Shown here one piece after another: positions 1 through 8,444 of a DNA stretch of 64,000 nt. The translations under genes and the position numbers were made by a program. Under the pieces are notes generated by a model. It was not told the DNA's origin. It did no database searches and saw only the letters and a list, made by a program, of their open reading frames with translations. The stretch comes from an uncultured Christensenellaceae bacterium (GTDB lineage Bacteria > Bacillota > Clostridia > Christensenellales > Aristaeellaceae): positions 16,795-80,794 of the forward strand of contig CAJOJQ010000012.1 in assembly GCA_905234985.1 (NCBI GenBank), given 5' to 3'. Each line of letters begins with the position of its first letter. The stretch's first letter is position 1.

Positions 1-843
1 ACCCTTTCCTTTACCGCTTCCGATCTTTCCGGCATGGCGGTGACATTGCTGGAAGCCCTGTCCGCCGGGGCGGCAGCGCTGCCCAACGTGCCCCGCTGCC
101 CTGAGCTTGCCTCCTTCCTGCGGGAAGCGCCAACGCTTTCAGAATCGGGCGGCGTGCGGCGGCTGGTACTGCGGTTTACGGAGGACCTGAACAGCGCCCT
201 GATCAACGCGGGTATTACCCGGTCCGTCATGATGGCCTCCCTGTGCTGGACGCTGACCACCTTCCTGCCCGGCATCGAGGGCATTGAAATCCACATCGGC
301 ACGGAACGCGTGAACACGCTGACGCCCTCCGGCACCTATAACGGCGCGGGGGAAATCATCACCTTCCAGGACGGCCTCATGCGGCGGCGGGATTTTTCCG
401 GCTTTCTGCTGGAGGAATGCGCGCTGTACTTTGCCAACGCCCAGGGGAAGCTGGAAAAGACCTATCGGCCCATTCCCTATTACGAGGCGGCCAGCGCCCG
501 GGCTTTGGTGGAGCAGCTGATGCTTGGCCCCCAGCCTTTTGACAGCAAAACCGGCCTTTCCGCCGTGCTGCCCGGCGGCCTGCGCTCCGCCGATCTTTTG
601 GGCGTGGGCTTTGAGGATCAAACCCTGCTGCTGAACTTTTCCGCCCAGTTGGGCGCGCTGGCAAAGGATATGGACGGTGAAAATGAAGCGCTGCTGATTT
701 ACAGCTTAGTGAATACCGTGTGCCAGCTGCCGGGGGTGAAGCGGGCGGCGCTGTACGTTCAGGGCAGCCAGCCGGATTCCCTGGCGGGGGCCATCTACCT
801 GCCCGGGGATTTCCTGCCCAATACAGATATGGTTTCAGAATAA
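1..843 (+). CDS. GerMN-domain protein (5' end outside window)
   Basis: The reading frame is open from base 1 through the first ATG at 34, so the N-terminus, with any signal peptide or lipobox, probably lies outside the window. Two GerMN-like modules are visible. The first contains LVLRFTEDLNSALINAG and the second contains ALVEQLMLGPQP, then VGFEDQTLLLNFS and a NTVCQLPGVKRAALYVQG stretch. GerMN domains occur in GerM of Bacillus, which takes part in sporulation and germination, and in other envelope lipoproteins. A sporulation or cell-envelope role is inferred from the family only. The gene converges on the nucleoside transporter operon and the two share a terminator hairpin. Confidence 0.75.
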   Translation, partial: TLSFTASDLSGMAVTLLEALSAGAAALPNVPRCPELASFLREAPTLSESGGVRRLVLRFTEDLNSALINAGITRSVMMASLCWTLTTFLPGIEGIEIHIGTERVNTLTPSGTYNGAGEIITFQDGLMRRRDFSGFLLEECALYFANAQGKLEKTYRPIPYYEAASARALVEQLMLGPQPFDSKTGLSAVLPGGLRSADLLGVGFEDQTLLLNFSAQLGALAKDMDGENEALLIYSLVNTVCQLPGVKRAALYVQGSQPDSLAGAIYLPGDFLPNTDMVSE

Positions 844-847
844 AACG

Positions 848-897
848 GCATACAAAACCGGCGCGGAGGCTTTCGCTTCCGCGCCGGTTTTGTATGC
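848..897. terminator. Bidirectional terminator between the GerMN gene and the nucleoside permease
   Basis: A long hairpin has arms reading gcatacaaaaccggcgcgga and its complement, around a short ttcg-containing loop. The T-rich end of the right arm and the A-rich start of the left arm give U-tracts in both directions. It lies between two convergent stop codons. Confidence 0.75.
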
Positions 898-906
898 TGT
901 GAAGAT

Positions 907-1860
907 TTACCGATCTTCCCGGAAATACGAAAGGCCCAGGGAGGACGGGGGCTGGTTTTCCCGCTTGTTGCGGATGCTGGAGATAATCAGCACCAGCACG
1001 GTGACCACGTAGGGCAGCATTTTCAGCACCGGCTTCATGGCCATGGTGACGGTAACGCCGGGAATGTTGGTGATGAAGCTGGAGCAGGAGAACAGGAAGC
1101 CGAATACGGTGGAGCCGATGATGGTGACCGGGGGCCGCCACAGGGCGAAGATCACCAGGGCGATGCTCAGCCAGCCGAAAGCCTCCAGGCTCAGATACGC
1201 TTCCTGGGATGCCATGTAGTCGATGATGTAGTAGAACCCGCCTAAACCCGCGATGCCGCTGCCGATGCAGGTGGCCAGGTACTTATAACGGTTCACGTTG
1301 ATGCCAACGGCGTCGGCGGTGGCGGGATTTTCGCCCACAGCCCGAAGATGCAGCCCCACTTTGGTGCGAAACAGCACCCAGCCCGCCGCGATAGCGATGA
1401 TGATGGCAAGGAAGAACAGCACGCCTAAACACTGCAGGCTGTCCTGCCGCCCGGCGAAGGGCCAGCGGTAATACTGCTTGGGTCCCACCAGATAGACGGT
1501 GGCGGTCAGCTTGCTCATGATGACCTTCATCAGACCCACACCGAAGGTGGTCAGGGCCAGGCCCGTCACGTTCTGGTTGGCCCGCAGGGTCACGGTGAGG
1601 AAGGAATAGATCAGGCCCATGAGCATGGAAAACACCAGGGCCGACAGGATGCCAAGGATCACGATCAGCACCGGCGGCAGGCCGGATTTGCCGATCAGGT
1701 TCAGCATCAGGCAGCCGCCCGCGCCGCCCATGCACATGATGCCCGGAATGCCAAGGTTCAAGTGCCCCGCCTTTTCGGTCAGGATCTCTCCCGTGGAGCC
1801 GTAAATGAAGGTCGCGCCGAAGGCCAGGGAGTCGATGAGGAAATTCAGCCAGGTATTCAT
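907..1860 (-). CDS. Nucleoside ABC transporter permease (NupQ/YufQ type)
   Basis: This 317-residue, highly hydrophobic protein is one of two permeases of a BMP-family nucleoside importer. The motif TEKAGHLNLGIPGIM near residue 30 is characteristic of the BPD_transp_2 family as found in NupQ. About eight to ten membrane segments are visible. It is the last gene of a minus-strand operon (xpt, binding protein, ATPase, permease, permease) and begins one base after the preceding permease ends, so the two are probably translationally coupled. In Bacillus the equivalent NupNOPQ system imports guanosine. The exact substrate here is inferred from the family and the linked xpt. Confidence 0.9.
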   Translation of the reverse strand: MNTWLNFLIDSLAFGATFIYGSTGEILTEKAGHLNLGIPGIMCMGGAGGCLMLNLIGKSGLPPVLIVILGILSALVFSMLMGLIYSFLTVTLRANQNVTGLALTTFGVGLMKVIMSKLTATVYLVGPKQYYRWPFAGRQDSLQCLGVLFFLAIIIAIAAGWVLFRTKVGLHLRAVGENPATADAVGINVNRYKYLATCIGSGIAGLGGFYYIIDYMASQEAYLSLEAFGWLSIALVIFALWRPPVTIIGSTVFGFLFSCSSFITNIPGVTVTMAMKPVLKMLPYVVTVLVLIISSIRNKRENQPPSSLGLSYFREDR

Positions 1861-1861
1861 T

Positions 1862-2998
1862 TTACTTTACTCCCTCCTTTTCCACCTTGCCGCTGTACGT
1901 ATGGCCCCGGAAATGCAGTTCATAATTGATGAAGAATTCGCAGCCGATGATGAAGAACAGGATGATGCCGGTGATCACGCTGGGCAGCGCGCCGGATACG
2001 TTGAAATCCTGGCTGATCTGGGCCGCGCCCTGGGAAAGCAGCTGGATCAGCCCGGCGGTCAGAATCATGACCAGGGGGTTGAATTTCGCCAGCCAGGAAA
2101 CCATGATGGCGGTAAAGCCCTGGCCGCCCACGGAATTGGTGGTGATGCTTTGATCCAGGCCCGCGCCGATGAGGTAGCCCGTCAGGCCGCAGAGCAGACC
2201 GCTTAAGATCATGGTGCGGATGATGACCTTGCGCACGCTGATGCCCACGTACCGGGCGGTGCGCTCGCTTTCGCCCACCACGCTGATTTCGTAGCCGTGC
2301 TTGGTAAAGTTCAGGTAAATGAACAGGGCGACGGCCAGGAAAACCACGATCAGGATGATGAGCAGGTAATCGTTGCCCCCCACAGTGGGCAGCTTGCCGG
2401 TTTTCAGCTTGGGCAGCGCGCCGGAGCCGTTGGTGACCCACACCTCCAGGAAGAACGCGACCAGGAAGGTGGCGATGTAGTTCATCATCAGGGTGAACAG
2501 GGTTTCATTGGTGTTCCATTTGGCCTTGAACAGGGCGGGGATCACGGCCCACAGCGCCCCGCAGAAAAGCGCCGCCAGCAGCATCAGGATCAGCAGCAGC
2601 CATTCCGGCATTTTGCCGCCTAAGTAAAAGTCTACCGCGATGGCCCCCAGCACGCCCAGCAGCGTTTGTCCTTCCGCGCCGATATTCCAGAAGCGCATGC
2701 GGAAGGCCGGGGTCAGGGCTAAGGCGATGCCCAGCAGGATGGACAGGTTTTTCAGGTATTTCCATACTTTTCGAGGTGTGGAAAAGGAACCTTTGATGAA
2801 GGCATTATAGAAATCCCAGATCTTTTCCGGCTTCGCCTGGAGCTTTTCGATCAGCAGGAAGGCCACCAGGCCGCACACCGTAAGGCCCAAAATCACGGCG
2901 ATCAGCCGGATGGCCCAGGCGTGGAGGGGATGGATGGTGGAACGCTTGCTTAAGTGAACCAGCGGTTCTTTTACCGCGGGCGTATGCTTTGCGGTCAT
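1862..2998 (-). CDS. Nucleoside ABC transporter permease (NupP/YufP type)
   Basis: A 378-residue membrane protein with an N-terminal cytoplasmic tail of about 25 residues, a first membrane helix (AIRLIAVILGLTVCGLVAFLL) and a C-terminal multi-spanning domain. The motif FWNIGAEGQTLLGVLGAI near residue 110 is typical of BPD_transp_2 permeases paired with BMP-type binding proteins. It directly abuts the ATPase gene upstream and the second permease downstream. The larger size and long first extracytoplasmic segment match the NupP side of the NupP/NupQ pair. It would form the channel heterodimer with the 317-residue permease. Confidence 0.9.
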   Translation of the reverse strand: MTAKHTPAVKEPLVHLSKRSTIHPLHAWAIRLIAVILGLTVCGLVAFLLIEKLQAKPEKIWDFYNAFIKGSFSTPRKVWKYLKNLSILLGIALALTPAFRMRFWNIGAEGQTLLGVLGAIAVDFYLGGKMPEWLLLILMLLAALFCGALWAVIPALFKAKWNTNETLFTLMMNYIATFLVAFFLEVWVTNGSGALPKLKTGKLPTVGGNDYLLIILIVVFLAVALFIYLNFTKHGYEISVVGESERTARYVGISVRKVIIRTMILSGLLCGLTGYLIGAGLDQSITTNSVGGQGFTAIMVSWLAKFNPLVMILTAGLIQLLSQGAAQISQDFNVSGALPSVITGIILFFIIGCEFFINYELHFRGHTYSGKVEKEGVK

Positions 2999-4702
2999 TT
3001 AAGCGCCCTCCTTCCGAAGCGGTTCTGTTTTGGTCATGAGCAGGCCAAGCTCTTCCTTGGTGGCGGTCCGGGCGTCCACGATGCCGGTGACGGCGCCGGA
3101 ATTGATCACCATGATCCTGTCGCACAGCGAAAGCAGCACGTCCAAATCCTCGCCCACGAAAATCACGGCCACGCCCCGTTCCTTCTGGGCGTTGAGCAGG
3201 TTGTAAATGGTGTAGGAGGAATTGATGTCCAGGCCGCGCACGGGATAGGCCGCCATGAGTACCTTGGGCACATAGGCGATTTCCCGGCCCACCAGCACCT
3301 TCTGCACGTTGCCGCCGGACAGACGGCGCACGGGGGTGTTGGCGTTGGGGGCGACCACTTCCAGCGCCTTGATGATTTTTTCCGCCGTTTCCAGAGGCTT
3401 TTTTCGGTCCAGGAAGCCCGCCGGGCCCTTGCGGTAGCTGCGGAGCATCATGTTATCCCGAATGCCCATGCTGCCCACCAGACCCATGCCCAGACGATCC
3501 TCCGGCACGAAGGACAGGTGGATGCCCAGCGCCCGAATCTGCAGGGGGTTTTTGTCCCGCAGATTCACCACCTCGTCCTCGTTGAACAGCACATCCTTGG
3601 ACTGCACCCATTTCCACACGGCCTTGTTGCTCATGCCGTCGAAAGAAACGGGTTTTCCCTGTCCATCATGGAAGGTGCCTTTTGACGCCAGTTCCCGCAC
3701 TTGCTTCATGGTTTTATGATAGAAGGAAACCGGCTGATTTTTCTTGGGATTGTTGAAAATGATCTCGCCGCCGCGCAGGGGCTGCAAGCCCGAAATGGAC
3801 TCCAGCAGTTCCCTTTGCCCGCTGCCCGCGATCCCGGCGATGCCCAGGATTTCGCCGCCCTTGGCGGTAAAGGAAATGTTTTTCAGCACGTGGATGCCTT
3901 CCGGGTCGTACAGGTTCAGATCCTTTACGATCAGGCGGGGAACGGCGTTCTCCGGCTCGTAGCGGTCGATGTTCAGATCCACCTTTTTGCCCACCATCAT
4001 TTCCGTCAGCTGGGCTTCGTTGGTGTCCTTGGTTTCCACGGTAGCGATATGCTCGCCCCGGCGCAGGATGGCCACCCGGTCGCTGACCTCCATCACCTCG
4101 TTCAGTTTGTGGGTGATGATGATAATGGCCTTGCCGTCCGCCTTCATACGCCGCAGCACGTCGAACAGCCGCACGATTTCCTGGGGGGTGAGCACGGCGG
4201 TGGGTTCGTCCAAAATCAGGATATCCGCCCCGCGGTACAGCACCTTGATGATTTCCACCGTCTGCTTTTCGGATACGGACATATCGTAGATTTTCTTCTT
4301 CGGATCAATGTGGAACCCGTATTTTTCCGCGATTTCCGTCACCCGGGCGTTGACGTCCTTCAGGTCATAGCGCCCTTCCTCCTTCACGCCCAGCACGATG
4401 TTTTCGGCGGCGGTGAACAGGTCCACCAGCTTAAAATGCTGATGAATCATGCCGATGCCGTGCTGAAAGGCGTCCTTGGGAGAGCGGATCACCACTTCCT
4501 GGCCGTCCACAAAAATTTTGCCCTCGTCCGGGAAGTAGATGCCGGAGATCATGTTCATCAGGGTGGTTTTTCCGCAGCCGTTTTCGCCCAAAATGGCTAA
4601 GATTTCCCCCCGGTACACGTCCAGGTCCACATGATTGTTGGCGACGATGCCGCCGAAGCGCTTGGTGATGCCCTTCATTTGCAGCGCAAGCTGTTTCTCC
4701 AC
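2999..4702 (-). CDS. Nucleoside ABC transporter ATP-binding protein (NupO/YufO type)
   Basis: A 567-residue protein with two tandem ABC domains. The first has Walker A GENGCGKTT near residue 40 and Walker B ILILDEPTAVLTPQE. The second has a degenerate Walker A (GIAGSGQRE) and signature LSGGNVQKVLVGREI followed by AAYPVRGLD, as in sugar and nucleoside importers of the RbsA/NupO group. One oddity is an insertion of roughly 60 residues in the second domain, between NNPKKNQPVSFYH and LGIHLSFVPEDRLG, making the protein longer than the usual 500-510. It ends directly at the permease start. A strong hairpin separates it from the binding-protein gene. Confidence 0.92.
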   Translation of the reverse strand: MEKQLALQMKGITKRFGGIVANNHVDLDVYRGEILAILGENGCGKTTLMNMISGIYFPDEGKIFVDGQEVVIRSPKDAFQHGIGMIHQHFKLVDLFTAAENIVLGVKEEGRYDLKDVNARVTEIAEKYGFHIDPKKKIYDMSVSEKQTVEIIKVLYRGADILILDEPTAVLTPQEIVRLFDVLRRMKADGKAIIIITHKLNEVMEVSDRVAILRRGEHIATVETKDTNEAQLTEMMVGKKVDLNIDRYEPENAVPRLIVKDLNLYDPEGIHVLKNISFTAKGGEILGIAGIAGSGQRELLESISGLQPLRGGEIIFNNPKKNQPVSFYHKTMKQVRELASKGTFHDGQGKPVSFDGMSNKAVWKWVQSKDVLFNEDEVVNLRDKNPLQIRALGIHLSFVPEDRLGMGLVGSMGIRDNMMLRSYRKGPAGFLDRKKPLETAEKIIKALEVVAPNANTPVRRLSGGNVQKVLVGREIAYVPKVLMAAYPVRGLDINSSYTIYNLLNAQKERGVAVIFVGEDLDVLLSLCDRIMVINSGAVTGIVDARTATKEELGLLMTKTEPLRKEGA

Positions 4703-4745
4703 GTGCGATCCTCCATCCGATCACATATTGTCTGAATAAATGGAT

Positions 4746-4781
4746 TCGGACTGCCGCCTCACCAAAAAGGCGGCAGTCCGA
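4746..4781 (-). other. Strong stem-loop between binding-protein and ATPase genes
   Basis: A perfect 13-bp inverted repeat (tcggactgccgcc and its complement) encloses a 10-nt loop. It lies in the 112-nt gap downstream of the binding-protein gene. On the minus strand no run of T follows the stem, so it is better read as a 3' mRNA stabiliser or partial attenuator than as a full terminator. Confidence 0.55.
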
Positions 4782-4814
4782 TTGATTCACGCGCTTCGCA
4801 TGAAACGCTTTGGA

Positions 4815-6032
4815 TCAGAAACCATATTTATCGTTCAGCAGCTCAATGCCGTCGATGCGGGCATCGAAATAGGGAGCAGAACGATACATGGATTCATGGA
4901 AGTAACCATCATAAACGATCTTGTTGCTTTCATCGAAAGAACCGTCGGTGTACTTGGGATCAGGACGCCAATCGTTGGTCAGGGGCTGACCTTTTACGGT
5001 GATGAAGCCATCGGTATCGGTGTCGAACACATGCAGCGTGCCGGCTACCATCTCCGCCATGGCGGCATCAATGGCTTCCTGGGTGCCGGGAGCGGCTACG
5101 GCTTCGTTCAGATCAGTCACGATGACGGAGCCGCCCGCGATGGTGCCCACCCAGTCGGTTTCGATTTCTTCGCCCGCGATGGTCTTTTCGATGATGTATT
5201 CAAAGTAGGGCGTCCAGTTGATGCGGGAGTAAACCAGATAGGTGGTGGGGCAGCTTTCCTTGGTGGAAATGTTGTAGCACACGTTGGGGATGCCGGCGTT
5301 TTCACAGGCGGTGGGAGCGCCCATGGAGTCGGCGTGCTGGCTGATCAGGTCGCAACCCAGGCCGATCAGGGCCTCGGCGGCAGCCTTTTCTTCTTTTTCA
5401 TCATACCAGGAGCCGGTGAACTGCACCTTCATGGTCACGTCGGGGCAGACGGACTTGGCGCCCAGGTAGAAGCTGGTGTAGCCGGACACCACTTCGGCGT
5501 AGGTATAAGCGCCCACATAGCCCATCAGGGGCTTTTCACCCTTGAGCTGGCCCGCTTCCTTCAGCTCGTTCAGCTTCATGCCGGCGGCGATGCCCGCCAG
5601 ATAGCGGCCTTCATAGATATCGGCAAAGGCGTTGTAAACGTTGTCGTAGGGCAGGGTGTGCGCCCGGTCGCCGGTGGCGTGGAAGAATTTCACATTGGGA
5701 TAGGCGGCAACCGCGTCGTCAGTGTAGAACTGATGGCCGTAGCTGTCGAAGAAGATCATGTTGCAGCCTTCGTCGATCAGGTCCAGGGCGGTTTCGGCAC
5801 ACTGGTTGGATTCGGGCTGGTTGCGGGCGATGATGAGCTGATCCTCGCTCAGGCCCAGGTTGGCGAACACTTCGGTCACGCCGTTGATGAAGTTCATGTC
5901 ATAGGTGGAATCCTCGTCGTGCAGCAGGATCACGCCCATCTTGATATCTTCCTTGGCGATGCCTTCCGCCATGGCGGGAATGATGCCCACGCACAGGATC
6001 AGGGCGAGCAGCAGAGCGAGCAATTTTTTCAT
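4815..6032 (-). CDS. BMP-family nucleoside-binding protein
   Basis: A 405-residue secreted protein of the Bmp (basic membrane protein / PnrA-like, PF02608) family, the extracytoplasmic receptor of the adjacent nucleoside ABC importer. The signal peptide MKKLLALLLALILCVGII ends at AMA-E. There is no clear lipobox: the only cysteine in the signal sits in the hydrophobic core, so it may be released or held by other means, unlike lipoprotein NupN. Family-like segments are the ILLHDEDSTYDMNFINGV start and GYVGAYTYAEVVSGYTSF in the middle. A good SD (ggaggagaca) precedes the start. The gene lies 46 nt downstream of xpt and is presumably cotranscribed with it. Confidence 0.9.
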   Translation of the reverse strand: MKKLLALLLALILCVGIIPAMAEGIAKEDIKMGVILLHDEDSTYDMNFINGVTEVFANLGLSEDQLIIARNQPESNQCAETALDLIDEGCNMIFFDSYGHQFYTDDAVAAYPNVKFFHATGDRAHTLPYDNVYNAFADIYEGRYLAGIAAGMKLNELKEAGQLKGEKPLMGYVGAYTYAEVVSGYTSFYLGAKSVCPDVTMKVQFTGSWYDEKEEKAAAEALIGLGCDLISQHADSMGAPTACENAGIPNVCYNISTKESCPTTYLVYSRINWTPYFEYIIEKTIAGEEIETDWVGTIAGGSVIVTDLNEAVAAPGTQEAIDAAMAEMVAGTLHVFDTDTDGFITVKGQPLTNDWRPDPKYTDGSFDESNKIVYDGYFHESMYRSAPYFDARIDGIELLNDKYGF

Positions 6033-6078
6033 GGATGTCTCCTCCTCCAGTTGACATTGGATAAATGATTTATTTGGA

Positions 6079-6657
6079 TCAGTCGTCGGCCAGCAGGATC
6101 TTTCCGTTCTCGATGCCGGTGACGACTGCCAAAGACGTAAGATTGATGCCCATGGCGCGCAGGTTCTTTCCGCCCTGCATGAAGCCCTTTTCGATGCCGA
6201 TGCCGATGCCGACGATGGGGCAGTCCGTCTGGGCGCACAGGGCCATCATGCCCTGGCACGCCTGGCCGTCCGCCAGAAAATCGTCAATGATCAGCACGCG
6301 GCTGCCCTGGGGCAGGAATTTTTTATCCACGCGGATCACGTTTTCCCGCTTGTGGGTAAAGGAATACACCTTCGCTTCCGCCACGTCGGGGCTTTGCACC
6401 ACGGTGGCGCCTTTTTTGGCGAATACCACGGGCAGGTCGTTCATGGCCCGGGCGGTGGCCAGGGCCAGGGCGATACCGCTGGCTTCCACGGTCAGGATCA
6501 GGTCGGGCTTCGCGTCCTGAAACCGGCGGGCCAGTTCTTCACCCATGCGGAAAAGCAGGCCGGTTTCAATGCGGTGGTTCAAAAACATATCCACCTTTAC
6601 GATGTTCTGGCCGATGCCCTGACCATACCGGGCGATGGCTTCTCTCAGTTCCTGCAT
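6079..6657 (-). CDS. xpt: Xanthine phosphoribosyltransferase
   Basis: Converts xanthine and PRPP to XMP in purine salvage. The PRPP-binding loop VLIIDDFLADGQA is present, with VKVDMFLNHRI near the N-terminus and EASGIALA, all as in Bacillus Xpt. The open frame reaches a TTG at 6678, but the ATG at 6657 is preceded by ggaggagg with an 8-nt spacer and gives a 192-residue protein whose N-terminus (MQELREAI) matches the family (about 190-194 residues). It heads the operon that continues with the nucleoside importer, coupling import and salvage. No purine riboswitch is visible in the short leader. Confidence 0.93.
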   Translation of the reverse strand: MQELREAIARYGQGIGQNIVKVDMFLNHRIETGLLFRMGEELARRFQDAKPDLILTVEASGIALALATARAMNDLPVVFAKKGATVVQSPDVAEAKVYSFTHKRENVIRVDKKFLPQGSRVLIIDDFLADGQACQGMMALCAQTDCPIVGIGIGIEKGFMQGGKNLRAMGINLTSLAVVTGIENGKILLADD

Positions 6658-6719
6658 GAACCGCGCCTCCTCCGTCAATTTCTGTCAAAAATCCGAACAT
6701 TTTGAAGAAATACAGCTCT

Positions 6720-6747
6720 ATTGTACTGGAAAAGCTGAAAAATGCAA
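6720..6747 (-). promoter_or_regulatory. Putative sigma-A promoter of the xpt-nucleoside importer operon
   Basis: On the minus strand TTGCAT (6747-6742) and TACAAT (6725-6720) are separated by 16 nt. The predicted start gives a leader of about 55 nt before the xpt ATG. The 6658-7001 gap also holds a plus-strand promoter, and nothing else was recognised in it. Confidence 0.5.
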
Positions 6748-6860
6748 CCCCTTTTCCAAAATAATTTTTGCACCCGTGCGGATTTTCACTTATTCGCCCA
6801 TATTGTACATGAAAAAAGAATATCCACAGGATATAGCACTGGAAAACGTCTGGCAAACCC

Positions 6861-6889
6861 TTTTCAATTCCGCCAAAGTGCGCTATAAT
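6861..6889 (+). promoter_or_regulatory. Putative promoter for the secreted-protein genes
   Basis: TTTTCA and a perfect TATAAT are separated by 17 nt, about 110 nt upstream of the start at 7002. The -35 box is weak (4 of 6). Confidence 0.45.
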
Positions 6890-7001
6890 AAATTGGAAAA
6901 AGCGGGAAGAAAGGAACGCGATGGAAAATATTCCTGTTTCCCTGCAAGAAAAAGGTTTCGTTTTTCGTTATGATTCATGAAAGCCGAAAGGATGTGGCAA
7001 C

Positions 7002-8444
7002 ATGCGCGGACGCGTGCGTATCTTCTCTCTTCTGATGGCGGCGGTGCTGTGGCTTTCCTGCCCGGGAGCGCTGGCGGAATTTTCTCCCCGGTACGAGCAG
7101 CTTGCCGCCGGGGATCACATGACGCTGGAGATTTCGGGACAGCTGAACAGCCTGTCCACCCTGAGCAGCCGGTCCCTGGAAATCGTGAACGGATGGCTGG
7201 AGGGGCTGGCCCTTCGGGTATCCGCCGGGAGGAGGGACGCGGTGGCCGTCATGAAGAACGGGGAAAGCCTGATTTCCGCTTTCGTGGAACGGCAGGCGGG
7301 GTATACGCTGACGGCGTTCCAGCCCTCCGGCGAGGCTTATCTGACGGACCCCGCGGGGCCGGACGCCTTGCAGCTGATCGGCGGGGAGACCACGCAGCTT
7401 CCCGATCTGACCGTGCTGCCCGCCCTGTACATGAAGGCCGCGCCCGCGCTGTACGCCGCGCTGGAAAACTACGTGACGCCCAAAAAAGTGCGGGAATCCA
7501 CTTCCATCAAGAACGCCAACGCCGCCGCGTTCTACATAAATTATCAGTTTCCGGACGGAAAGTTCAACGAGGCCTGGCCGGAGACGCTGGAAGCGATCCT
7601 GCCGTATGTAAAGGAAGCGTTCAAAATGCAGCCGGACCTGTACGAGGATATGGAAGGGCTGCTGAGAGGCCTTACGTTTTCGGACGAATGCCGGTTCAAG
7701 CGCTTCCTGGATAAGGAAGGGAACGAGCTGGGGTTCCAGTTTACCGGCAAGGCCGAAAGGGACGGCGACAAGCGCAAGGTGACGATGTACGGCGGCTATA
7801 CGCCGGGCAAGGGCGGCTACGTTTCGGTGAATTTGGCGGGGGTCGGATCGAAAAACAGCCTGAAAGGCAGCCTGAGCGTAAAGCTGACCACCAAACAGAA
7901 CGTGACCACCCTCGACGCGGAAGGCAGCCTGAACCGCGTCCTGAACGGGAGATCCACGGCGTATACCCTGAACGCCGCGCTGAAAAACGAAACGGGCGAG
8001 GAAGAAGAACACTGGACGGGCAAAATCACCTGTTCGGAAAAGGAACACGGGATCAAAACCGCCTGGACCCTGTCGCCGGATATGACCTTTACCGAAAACG
8101 GGCTGGAGGGCGACGTGAGCGTGCAGCGGAAAACCGGATCGGACGTGACGCTGGAAGCCCGGATACACGCGCTTTTGACCGTCGGGGAAGAGGAAGGCGC
8201 CTTCGGAATCCACAGCGCCAAGGATTTGCGGGGGCTGACGGAGGAAAAGGCCCGCGCTTCCGCGCTTTCGGAGCTGGCCCCTCTGACGGGCGCGCTGGCC
8301 CCCCTGGCGGCGGAGCTGAAGGAAGATGAACGGACGCTGCTTTTGCACGAACTGCGGACGAACGCATGGATGAACGGCCCTTCCGTTCCCGTGCCGGACG
8401 CTGTGGAAGATAGCTGGATCGTGGAGGAGGATGATCTGGAATGA
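7002..8444 (+). CDS. Secreted protein of unknown function
   Basis: A 480-residue protein with a signal peptide (hydrophobic core IFSLLMAAVLWLSC, probable cleavage after ALA-E). No family was recognised. The N-terminal third looks helical (YEQLAAGDHMTLEISGQLNSL). The C-terminal half has alternating charged/hydrophobic segments that read as beta strands (YGGYTPGKGGYVSVNLAGVG, GSLSVKLTTKQNVTTLDAEG). It has no catalytic motif and no lipobox. The last codon overlaps the next gene by 4 nt (ATGA), so both are probably cotranslated. It resembles the next protein in architecture, and the two may be distant paralogues. Function is unknown. Confidence 0.8.
   Translation: MRGRVRIFSLLMAAVLWLSCPGALAEFSPRYEQLAAGDHMTLEISGQLNSLSTLSSRSLEIVNGWLEGLALRVSAGRRDAVAVMKNGESLISAFVERQAGYTLTAFQPSGEAYLTDPAGPDALQLIGGETTQLPDLTVLPALYMKAAPALYAALENYVTPKKVRESTSIKNANAAAFYINYQFPDGKFNEAWPETLEAILPYVKEAFKMQPDLYEDMEGLLRGLTFSDECRFKRFLDKEGNELGFQFTGKAERDGDKRKVTMYGGYTPGKGGYVSVNLAGVGSKNSLKGSLSVKLTTKQNVTTLDAEGSLNRVLNGRSTAYTLNAALKNETGEEEEHWTGKITCSEKEHGIKTAWTLSPDMTFTENGLEGDVSVQRKTGSDVTLEARIHALLTVGEEEGAFGIHSAKDLRGLTEEKARASALSELAPLTGALAPLAAELKEDERTLLLHELRTNAWMNGPSVPVPDAVEDSWIVEEDDLE

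Noticed and set aside
6658..6760. Purine riboswitch upstream of xpt
   Set aside because: The leader after the predicted promoter is only about 55 nt and shows no purine-aptamer core.
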